From the NCBI GenBank assembly GCA_031370485.1, contig JANMQK010000056.1:1-16392 (forward strand): a DNA stretch of 16,392 nucleotides, given 5' to 3'. The notes under the pieces were generated by a model that had not been told where the DNA came from, searched no databases, and worked only from the letters and a program-made list of their open reading frames with translations. Position numbers and translations under genes: made by a program. Source of the DNA: JANMQK01 sp031370485. Its GTDB lineage: Bacteria; Acidobacteriota; Polarisedimenticolia; Gp22-AA2. This document shows positions 9,859 through 16,392 of the stretch, piece by piece (position 1 is the first letter of the stretch; the number at the start of each line of letters is the position of its first letter).

Positions 9859-9876
9859 GCGAGGGGATTCCCCCGC
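9859..9876 (+). terminator. Weak hairpin after the sigma-54 activator gene
   Basis: GCG-A-GGGG-ATT-CCCC-CGC forms a 7-bp stem with one bulged A and a 3-nt loop, 10 bp after the stop. No T-tract follows, so termination is uncertain. Confidence 0.3.
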
Positions 9877-9907
9877 GCAAGCCCCCAAAAGCCCCCACCC
9901 CCGCCGC

Positions 9908-9979
9908 ATGGCGGCCGAGCCCCCCGCAGGGTGTTCGCCCCATAGGGAGATTCGCCGCGCAGGTGGATGGCGGCCAAGC
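9908..9979 (+). repeat. Direct repeat pair ATGGCGGCC[G/A]AGC
   Basis: Two 13-bp copies (9908-9920 and 9967-9979) differ at one base and are 59 bp apart in the control region upstream of the regulator gene. They may be protein-binding sites or chance in GC-rich DNA. Confidence 0.4.
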
Positions 9980-9981
9980 AT

Positions 9982-9996
9982 CAGGTTCCGCACCTG
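9982..9996. promoter_or_regulatory. Dyad CAGGT-N5-ACCTG, candidate enhancer site for the sigma-54 activator
   Basis: CAGGTTCCGCACCTG is a perfect 5+5 inverted repeat about 150 bp upstream of the predicted sigma-54 start near 10146. That is the usual distance for an upstream activating sequence bound by a dimeric Fis-type HTH. An extra CAGGTGG half-site lies at 9959-9965. The match to this activator is inferred from position only. Confidence 0.4.
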
Positions 9997-10120
9997 TGGT
10001 GGAAACCCCACTCCTCACCTGACAAGGACTGTCTCCCCGGCCCCTGCAACCGTAATCGTGATCGCTCCAAGTCATTCCCCTCAAACGACTAACGGGATCG
10101 GCCCGATTGCCGTGAGGTGG

Positions 10121-10135
10121 GGCACGCGCCTCGCA
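10121..10135 (+). promoter_or_regulatory. Candidate sigma-54 (-24/-12) promoter of the regulator and giant-protein genes
   Basis: GGCACG (10121-10126), four bases, then TCGCA (10131-10135) matches the consensus [T]GGCACG-N4-TTGCA with the invariant GG and GC exactly ten bases apart (GG 10121-10122, GC 10133-10134). The T before GG is a G here, and the -12 block has one mismatch. The predicted start is about 10146, which leaves about 16 nt of leader containing GGAG (10149-10152) before ATG 10162. The match is good, but GC-rich DNA makes chance matches common. Confidence 0.5.
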
Positions 10136-10161
10136 GTAAGGATGCCCCGGAGCGAGCGGCC

Positions 10162-12081
10162 ATGGCATCGACGAGAGACGGAGCGAAGCGGGCGGCGGAC
10201 GACGCCAAGAAATCCCTGCCCGAACGCCCCGACATTGCGCAGCGGGTGCTGAGCTATTTCCAGCAGAACGCCCGGGCGATGGACTCGGTCGAGGGGATCG
10301 CGCGCTTCTGGGTCCACGAGGACCGCGACGAGGTCGAACGGTGCCTGCTGGATCTCCACGCGTGTGGGCTCCTCTCGCGGCGGCTCATCGCCGGCACGGC
10401 GTTCTTCTCGCTTCCGGACCCCGCGGAGGCCCCGGTGCCCGAGCCGAGTGCCCCGCAGCCAAGCCTGGCTCCCGCCACGCCGCTCTGGGTCGCCGGCTCC
10501 GCCGCCGCAGCCGCGGGGCCGTCCCCGGCCGCCGCCTCCACGGGTGTGGCGCCGGCAGCGGCACGCCGGACTGGCTCGGCCCAACTGGGACGGATCCTCG
10601 TCGTGGACGACGACAACGCCGTACGGTCCTTCCTGGTCGAGGCGCTCACCGACTCGGGGCACAGCGTGGCGGCGGCGGCGGACGGCGAGCGGGCGATCGA
10701 GATGTCCCGCGGCCAGGAGTTCGACCTGGTGCTAACCGACGTCATGATGCCGGGAATCTCGGGCCTCGAGGTGCTGTCGGCGATCAAGCAGCAGAGTCCC
10801 GCGACCGAGGTCATCGTCGTGACCGCGCACGCCTCGCTCGAGACGGCGGTCAAGGCGCTGCGCTGCGGCGCCTACGACCTCATCACCAAGCCGCTGAACG
10901 ACCTCGAGACCCTCGACCGGGTGGTCGCGCGGGCGCTGGAGAAGCGACGCCTGTCGGCCGACAACCGCCTGCTCGTCGAGAACCTCCAGGGCCGCAACCT
11001 CGAGCTGACGGAATCGGTGGCCCGCCTGGCGGCGGTCAACGAGGTCGGCAAGGCGACGGCGGGGCTGCTCGACACCGAGGACCTCTACGATTCGCTGGTT
11101 CGCCTGGTGGCGCAGCACCTGAAGGCCCGCCGCGTGTCGATTCTGATCTGCGAGCCGGACTCCGACACCATGCGGCTGGCGGCCTCCGTCGGGATCACCG
11201 ACGAGGATGCCCTCAAGACCCGGATCCGCGTCGGGGAGGGGATCGCCGGGCGGGTGGCGCTGAGCCAGTCGCCGCTTTTGGTCGCCGACATCAACAAGAG
11301 CGACCTCAAGAACCTGAAAGGGGAAGGAAAGTACAGCACGCCGTCGTTCATGGCGACACCCCTGATGGTGGCCTACCCGATCCGCTACCGCAGAAGCCGC
11401 CTCGGCGTCATCAATGTGAGCGACAAACACTCGGGCGAGGCCTTCACCGAGCAGGACCTGGATTTCCTCGCGACGCTCGCCGGGCAGGTGGCGGTGGTCA
11501 TCGAGAACGCCCGCCTCGTCCGTGAGATGGAAGGGGGTTACCTGGGGCTGCTGACGACGATCATCCGGGCCGCCGAGGACACGCGGCCGGAGACGCGCGG
11601 GCACTCCCCCAGGGTCACGCGGCTCGCGACGGCGGTGGCCCGGGCGATGGGGCTACCGGAGGCGCGTGTCGATCTGCTGACGCGCGCCGCGGCGCTGCAC
11701 GAGGTGGGCTGGTTCGCCGAGCGGCCCGAGACCGGCGATGAGCCGGCGGGCCAGGTCTGGAGCCACGCGGTTGCCCTAGCCACGGAGCGGGCGCTGTCCT
11801 CGATCGGCTCCCTGCGGTCGGTGCGCGAGATCATCCTGCACTCGGCCGACCGGTTCGAGGACCCCGAGGCCCCGTTCGCTGCCGCCCGGCACGGCGTTCC
11901 TGTGGAATCGCGCATCCTGGCGGCTTGCGAGGAGTTCGTGCGGCTGACGCCGGGCGACGCGAGTGACGCGGAATGCGATCGCCGGGCGCTCGAGACGCTG
12001 CGCCGCGAGGCCGGCCGCCGGCTCGACCCCGAGGTCCTTGAAGCGCTCGGCCGCGTGGCCGGAAACGGGGAGGCTCGATGA
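10162..12081 (+). CDS. Multidomain response regulator: winged-helix-like, REC, GAF and degenerate HD-GYP domains
   Basis: 639 residues. Residues about 20-85 look like a small winged helix (RPDIAQRVLSYFQQNARAMDSVEG... ending FFSLPDP). A Pro/Ala-rich linker follows. The receiver (144-260) is intact: RILVVDDD (Asp149-151), phospho-acceptor Asp193 in LTDVMMPG, Thr221 and Lys243 (TKPL). A helix leads into a GAF domain (about 285-450, ending GQVAVVIENARL). The last 180 residues align with HD-GYP domains (TRGHSPRVTRLATAVARAMGL, AAALHE, RILAACEEFVRLT, LDPEVLEALGRV), but the catalytic HD is His513-Glu514 (LHEVGW for LHDIGK), and the HHE and GYP signatures are replaced by LHSADRFEDPEAP (His560). It is therefore probably not a cyclic-di-GMP hydrolase but a binding or output domain. 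An alternative GTG at 10117 would overlap the predicted promoter. The stop overlaps the next start as ATGA. Confidence 0.88.
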   Translation: MASTRDGAKRAADDAKKSLPERPDIAQRVLSYFQQNARAMDSVEGIARFWVHEDRDEVERCLLDLHACGLLSRRLIAGTAFFSLPDPAEAPVPEPSAPQPSLAPATPLWVAGSAAAAAGPSPAAASTGVAPAAARRTGSAQLGRILVVDDDNAVRSFLVEALTDSGHSVAAAADGERAIEMSRGQEFDLVLTDVMMPGISGLEVLSAIKQQSPATEVIVVTAHASLETAVKALRCGAYDLITKPLNDLETLDRVVARALEKRRLSADNRLLVENLQGRNLELTESVARLAAVNEVGKATAGLLDTEDLYDSLVRLVAQHLKARRVSILICEPDSDTMRLAASVGITDEDALKTRIRVGEGIAGRVALSQSPLLVADINKSDLKNLKGEGKYSTPSFMATPLMVAYPIRYRRSRLGVINVSDKHSGEAFTEQDLDFLATLAGQVAVVIENARLVREMEGGYLGLLTTIIRAAEDTRPETRGHSPRVTRLATAVARAMGLPEARVDLLTRAAALHEVGWFAERPETGDEPAGQVWSHAVALATERALSSIGSLRSVREIILHSADRFEDPEAPFAAARHGVPVESRILAACEEFVRLTPGDASDAECDRRALETLRREAGRRLDPEVLEALGRVAGNGEAR

Positions 12082-15000
12082 GCGCTCCCCGTCACGCCGG
12101 GCTGTTGCGCCGTCTCGGCCTCCCGGTCGTCTGCGCCCTTCTGGTCCTGGCGGCGGGAAGTGGGTACGCCCGGGCGCAGTCGATCGTCCTCGACAGCACG
12201 AGCAGCGCCACGGGCCCGGCGGCGAACGTGAACACCCTCACCTGGTCGCACACCGTCGGCTCCGGAGCAAACCGCCTCCTGCTCGTCGGTGTCACGACGC
12301 GCGACGACAACGTCACCGTGAACGGCGTGTCCTACAGCGCCCAAGCCCTGACGCGCATCGGGTCCCGGGTGGACGCCGGCACCAATGTCCGGATGGAGAT
12401 CTGGAAACTGCTCGCGCCGCCCGTGGGCATGGCCAACGTGGTCATCAACCTGTCCGCCGGCAAGAGGTTGATCGGCGGCGCCGTTTCTTTGTTCGGCGTG
12501 AACCAGACGACACCCCACGGGGCCTTCGCTGCCGCGGACGGCTCGAGCACCACACCCTCGGTGACGCTCACGAGCGCTGCCGGGGAGGTCGTCTTCGACA
12601 CCGTGGCCAGCAAGGGGGACTCTCTCAGCCTCGCGTCGGGCCCCTCGCAGCGCGAGCAGTGGAGCTCGGGAACCGGCACGGGCGGCGGAGAGCTGCGCAG
12701 CGGCGGAAGCGTTGCGGACGGGGCGTCTTCGGTCACCATGTCCTGGACCCTCGGAGCCTCGAAGCAATGGGCGATCGGCGCCGTGTCGCTGAAACCGGCC
12801 CAGAACCTGATCATTTCCAAGACCGACGCCCCGGATCCGGTGATCGCCGGAAACAACATCACCTACACCCTCTCCTACTCGAACACGGGGACCAGCACGG
12901 CGACCGGAGTCGTCGTCACCGACAGGGTCCCGACCAACACGACATTCGTCAGCGCGACGGGCGGCGGAACGCTCGCGGGCAGCATCGTCACCTGGACGAT
13001 CGGCTCGCTCGCGGCCGGGGCGTCCAGCTCGGTGCAGCTGGTGGTGCAGACGCGCAGCCCGCTGAACAACGGTTCGCTGATCACGAACGGCACGTTCAAC
13101 ATCGACAGCAACGAAACTACTCCCGTTGCGGGCGCCGCGATCACGACGACCATCAGCTCGGCTCCCATCCTGATCATTTCGAAGAGCGATGCTCCCGACC
13201 CGGTGCTCGCAGGCGCCAACATCACCTACACGATCTCCTACGCGAATACCGGCAACATGAACGCCTCGAGTGTCGTGATCACCGACACGGTCCCGGTCAA
13301 CACCACCTTCGTCAGCGCAACGAACGGCGGGACGCTCGCGGGCGGGGTGGTCACCTGGACCTTGGGCACGGTGGTGGGCGGCACGTCGGGCTACGTCCAG
13401 ATGGTCGTGCAGGTGGCGGGCGGGCTCCCCAACGGGACCGTCATTACAAACGCCACATACGGGATTACCAGTACGCAGACGGGGCCGGTCGCGGGGGCCG
13501 CGATCACGACCACGGTGAATCCGATGCCCCTTCTGACGGCGACCAAGATCGTCACCGACGACAACGGGGGATCGGCGCGGCCGAGCGAGGTGCTGACCTA
13601 CACCATCACGATCACGAACGGCGGTGGCGCTCCCGCGACAAGTGTTGTCTTTTCCGATTTCGTCCCGGCGAACACAACCTATCTTCCCGGGACGTTGACG
13701 TCGGACGACCCCACGGACGTGATCATCGCCGGCAGTCCGCTTCAGGTCCAGGCGGGAACCCTCGCCGCCTTTGGGGGCGGGGACAACGACGTCGTGATCA
13801 CGTTCAAGGTGCAGATCGATTCGGGCGCGGCGAACGGCCTGGTGCTGAGCAACCAGGCGACGGTGACCGCCGCGGGCGGCCTCAGCATCCAGTCGGACGA
13901 CCCGGGCACGCCCGCGACGAACGATGCGACGAAGATCACGGTCGTCAACCCCCTGAACGTCAGCCTCACGAAGACACGCGACAAGGTCAACGCCAAGCCG
14001 GGCGAGACGATCACCTACACATTGAGTTATTCGAACACCGGGTCGGTCGCGGCCACAAACGTCACGCTGGCTGACTTCATCCCGTTCAACACCACCTTCG
14101 TAAGCGCCACGGGCGGTGGCACGCTGTCGGGCGGCGCCGTGACCTGGAGCATCGGCTCGATCCCGGCGGGGGGGGCGGGGTCACGGCAGTTCACAGTGAC
14201 CGTCAACACCGGTCTTGCCATCGGGACGGTGATCAGCAACTCGGGGAGCATCTCGTTCGAGGACGATCTCGGCAACTCGCAGAACCCAAAGACCTCGAAC
14301 ACCGTGACGACCACGGTCATCCAGGGCGCCTGCGTCATCGTGGACCCCGATGCAGCGCATTTCGTGCCGGCCGGCGGCGGCAAAAAGACCACCTACGCCT
14401 TCACGGTCACCAATTGCGGCAACGGGACCGACCGCTTCGACCTGACCGACGTGAAGATCCGCAACAACTGGAAGGTCGAGCTGCTGACGGCGACTGGGAC
14501 CATCATCGCCAAGGACAACCAGCCGGCCGACGGGATATGGGACAGCGTCACGGCGGCATTCGACACGGATGCCGACGGTCTGCCGGACACGGGCAACATC
14601 GCGGCCGGCGTCACCGTCACCTACAAGCTGCGGATCACGAACCCGGGGAATACCGTGGACAAGGTGGACATCACCCGGATCGTGGCCACTTCGAACCTCG
14701 ACCCTGCCGTCTCGGACTACGCGGAGATGACGACGACGGCGCAGAACAACGCCGCGAGCATCGACGTGAGCAAGATCGGCACGCCGGACCCCGTCGCCGC
14801 CGGCGGCAACATCACCTACACGATCACCATAACGAACGACGGCACGGTCAAGCTCAACAACGTGGTCGCCTCCGACGTCATCCCAACCAATACGACGTTC
14901 TTCTCTGCCACCAGCCCCTATACGCTCTCGGGGAACAAGGTCACCTGGAACCTGGGAACCATGAACGTCGGCGTCACGCTGACACGAACCCTTGTCGTCA

Positions 15001-16392
15001 AGGTCGGGAACGGCGTTCCCAACGGGACCGCCATCTTCAACACCGTCGGGGTCTCCAGCACCGAGACCGGCGGTCCGGGCACTCCTATAGAAGATACCGA
15101 GGTCACGACGGTCCAGTCCCCCGTGTCCTTCGCCACCAGCAGCAAGTCGGTCAACTTCGCAGTGGCCTCCCCCGGATCGACCCTCACCTACACCATCAGT
15201 GTTGTGAACTCCGGCGTCAGCAGCGCCACGGGTGTCGTGGTCATGGACACCGTCCCGGACAATACGACCTACGTTCCGGGCTCGATCACCGGCGCCGGGG
15301 CGGACGACCTGAACGACCCGGATCTCGTCTGGAACGTCGGAAACGTGGCGGCCGGCGCGACGGTCAACCTGACCTACCAGGCCAGGGTGGTCCGCCCGGT
15401 CCCGGCCGGGACCACGGCGATCACCAACACGGCGGCAATTACCAGCACCCAGACTCCGACCGTGGACACCAACACGGCGACCACCAGCATCAACGCCGCC
15501 CCGAAGTTCACGCTTTCGACCAAGGCGGTCAGCGACCTCAACGGCGGCCTGGTGACGACCGGAGACGTTCTCCGCTACACCATCGTGGTGCGGAACACCG
15601 GCAACATGAACGCGACCGGTGTCGTGGTGAACGACACGATCGCGGCCGGCACGACCTATGTCGCCGGGTCGATCACCGGGACGGGCGCCAACGACACCGG
15701 CGCCCCGAACCTGGTCTGGAACATCGGCCCGATGAACGGCCTTGGCGGCTCGACGACCCTCACCTTCGACGTCAAGATCGGCGACTCGGTCGCCAAGGCG
15801 ACGGTCCTTTCAAACGTCGCGTCGGTGGCCAGCACCCAGACGGCCGCGGTCAATACCAACACGGTCAGCTCGACGGTCCAGGCCGGCTATACGGGGACGT
15901 TGACTTCGACGCCTTCAATCAACCCCGGACAGGTCGTCACCCTGACGCTGACCGACCGGAACCTCAACACCAACCCGGCGACCGCGCAGACCGTGAACCT
16001 GACAACGGTCAACACGGTCACCGGCGAGAGCGAAGTCCGCACCTACACCGAGACCGGTCCCGACACGGGGGTGTTCACGGCCACGGTCGCCACGGTCTTC
16101 GGGACGACGGCCGGGACGAACAACGACGGCACCTTCAACGTGAAGGCGGGGGACACGCTTTCGACCACCTACAACGACGCCCTGACGGCGACGGGCGGGA
16201 ACGCGACCAGCACGGCGGTCACCACCGTCGTCACCACCTGCGTGAACGGGACTCTCACCGCGTCGGCAACCATCCTCCCGACCCAGTCGATCTCGATCAC
16301 ATTCACGGACGCCGACCTGAACACCAATCCCGCGACGGCCGAGACCACCTCGGTCACGGTCAACAACCCGACGACCGGCGAGACCGAGACGG
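12078..16392 (+). CDS. Giant exported repeat protein with DUF11 Ig-like domains (3' end beyond window)
   Basis: The frame is open for 1438 codons to the window edge, with no stop. A Sec signal peptide (LGLPVVCALLVLAAGSGYARAQ) ends near residue 34. Residues about 35-240 form a beta-rich N-terminal domain (VGVTTRDDNVTVNGVSYSAQ, MEIWKLLAPP, AVSLFGVNQTTP). Seven DUF11-type Ig-like repeats follow, each with K-x(n)-G-x-x-(I/L)TYT(I/L)xxxNTG ... (D/S)xxPxNTTF ... (V/L)xWxxG. They are interrupted by a non-DUF11 module holding DTDADGLPDTG, which may bind calcium. From about 15879 a second repeat family begins. The protein is Thr/Asn/Val/Gly-rich and nearly free of Cys, as in adhesins, S-layer-like or matrix proteins. 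ATG is preceded by GGGGAGG and overlaps the upstream stop by four bases. No anchor or secretion domain can be seen because the C-terminus is outside. Confidence 0.9.
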   Translation, partial: MSAPRHAGLLRRLGLPVVCALLVLAAGSGYARAQSIVLDSTSSATGPAANVNTLTWSHTVGSGANRLLLVGVTTRDDNVTVNGVSYSAQALTRIGSRVDAGTNVRMEIWKLLAPPVGMANVVINLSAGKRLIGGAVSLFGVNQTTPHGAFAAADGSSTTPSVTLTSAAGEVVFDTVASKGDSLSLASGPSQREQWSSGTGTGGGELRSGGSVADGASSVTMSWTLGASKQWAIGAVSLKPAQNLIISKTDAPDPVIAGNNITYTLSYSNTGTSTATGVVVTDRVPTNTTFVSATGGGTLAGSIVTWTIGSLAAGASSSVQLVVQTRSPLNNGSLITNGTFNIDSNETTPVAGAAITTTISSAPILIISKSDAPDPVLAGANITYTISYANTGNMNASSVVITDTVPVNTTFVSATNGGTLAGGVVTWTLGTVVGGTSGYVQMVVQVAGGLPNGTVITNATYGITSTQTGPVAGAAITTTVNPMPLLTATKIVTDDNGGSARPSEVLTYTITITNGGGAPATSVVFSDFVPANTTYLPGTLTSDDPTDVIIAGSPLQVQAGTLAAFGGGDNDVVITFKVQIDSGAANGLVLSNQATVTAAGGLSIQSDDPGTPATNDATKITVVNPLNVSLTKTRDKVNAKPGETITYTLSYSNTGSVAATNVTLADFIPFNTTFVSATGGGTLSGGAVTWSIGSIPAGGAGSRQFTVTVNTGLAIGTVISNSGSISFEDDLGNSQNPKTSNTVTTTVIQGACVIVDPDAAHFVPAGGGKKTTYAFTVTNCGNGTDRFDLTDVKIRNNWKVELLTATGTIIAKDNQPADGIWDSVTAAFDTDADGLPDTGNIAAGVTVTYKLRITNPGNTVDKVDITRIVATSNLDPAVSDYAEMTTTAQNNAASIDVSKIGTPDPVAAGGNITYTITITNDGTVKLNNVVASDVIPTNTTFFSATSPYTLSGNKVTWNLGTMNVGVTLTRTLVVKVGNGVPNGTAIFNTVGVSSTETGGPGTPIEDTEVTTVQSPVSFATSSKSVNFAVASPGSTLTYTISVVNSGVSSATGVVVMDTVPDNTTYVPGSITGAGADDLNDPDLVWNVGNVAAGATVNLTYQARVVRPVPAGTTAITNTAAITSTQTPTVDTNTATTSINAAPKFTLSTKAVSDLNGGLVTTGDVLRYTIVVRNTGNMNATGVVVNDTIAAGTTYVAGSITGTGANDTGAPNLVWNIGPMNGLGGSTTLTFDVKIGDSVAKATVLSNVASVASTQTAAVNTNTVSSTVQAGYTGTLTSTPSINPGQVVTLTLTDRNLNTNPATAQTVNLTTVNTVTGESEVRTYTETGPDTGVFTATVATVFGTTAGTNNDGTFNVKAGDTLSTTYNDALTATGGNATSTAVTTVVTTCVNGTLTASATILPTQSISITFTDADLNTNPATAETTSVTVNNPTTGETET
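12804..15878 (+). repeat. Tandem DUF11-like repeats within the giant protein
   Basis: Repeats start near 12804, 13167, 13530, 13956, 14754, 15114 and 15504, each about 120-140 codons. A divergent module without the NTTF signature occupies about 14328-14753. Repeats 1, 2 and 6 share ISK-x-(D/G)(A/T)PDPV-x-AG-x-NITYT. Their DNA differs mostly at synonymous positions, so the duplications are old. Confidence 0.8.
15879..16392 (+). repeat. Second repeat family in the giant protein (DLNTNPAT / TGE / ETGPDTGVF type)
   Basis: One complete unit of about 121 codons (15879-16242) has GTLTSTPSINPGQ, LTDRNLNTNPATAQT, NTVTGESE, YTETGPDTGVFTATV and AGDTLSTTYNDALTATGG. A second copy starts at 16243 (GTLTASATILPTQ, FTDADLNTNPATAET, NPTTGETET) and is cut by the window end. 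More copies probably follow outside. Confidence 0.75.

Larger units (their letters stand above)
9849..10161 (+). other. 313-bp intergenic control region between the activator and regulator genes
   Basis: No gene is supported here. From left to right it holds a small hairpin after the activator stop, a C-rich tract (about 9880-9905), two copies of ATGGCGGCC[G/A]AGC, the dyad CAGGT-N5-ACCTG, a core like the upstream direct repeats (9999-10009), and a -24/-12-type promoter match just before the next start codon. Several of these sites would fit an enhancer-plus-sigma-54 promoter layout. Confidence 0.6.

Noticed and set aside
12100..12180. Twin-arginine signal on the giant protein (RR near residue 11)
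   Set aside because: The RRLGLP context lacks the S/T-RRxFLK pattern, and the hydrophobic core fits an ordinary Sec signal.
11963..14074. 703-codon open frame on the plus strand beside the giant protein
   Set aside because: Its translation is Arg/His/Gly-rich low complexity, typical of a +1 shadow of a GC-rich gene. The other frame has signal peptide, DUF11 repeats and a good ribosome-binding site.

Overview
The window is a GC-rich chromosomal segment from a Gram-negative-type bacterium: it encodes lipoproteins with lipobox signals, an outer-membrane barrel and a large exported repeat protein. The mix of an M13 zinc peptidase, an alkaline-phosphatase-superfamily lipoprotein, pyruvoyl arginine decarboxylase and a sigma-54 activator would fit an Acidobacteriota- or deltaproteobacteria-like lineage. 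That placement is an inference; there is no rRNA or marker phylogeny in the window. No insertion sequence, phage gene, integrase or CRISPR array is visible.

Region 1-4452 is a set of envelope genes. It holds the C-terminal part of an M13 metallopeptidase, a perfect 15-bp-stem hairpin shared with a convergent coiled-coil lipoprotein, and a divergently transcribed phosphodiesterase-type lipoprotein that looks leaderless. A small beta-barrel outer-membrane protein and a tRNA-Ala(GGC) with its own sigma-70 promoter follow.

Region 4494-8478, minus strand, is a compact operon: pdaD (arginine to agmatine), then speB-type ureohydrolase (agmatine to putrescine), then lon protease. speB and lon overlap by an ATGA and lon has no Shine-Dalgarno sequence of its own, so Lon translation appears coupled to polyamine synthesis.

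Region 8479-16392, plus strand, is the most interesting part. A sigma-54 activator without a receiver domain lies downstream of a cluster of about 20-bp direct repeats. It is followed by a 313-bp intergenic region with a dyad and a good GG-N10-GC (-24/-12) match. Next comes a multidomain response regulator (winged-helix-like, REC, GAF, HD-GYP) whose HD-GYP domain has lost its catalytic signature. Its stop codon overlaps the start of a very large exported protein made of DUF11 Ig-like repeats and a second repeat family, which runs off the window. The layout suggests a dedicated control module (activator, sigma-54 promoter, degenerate HD-GYP regulator) for a giant surface protein.
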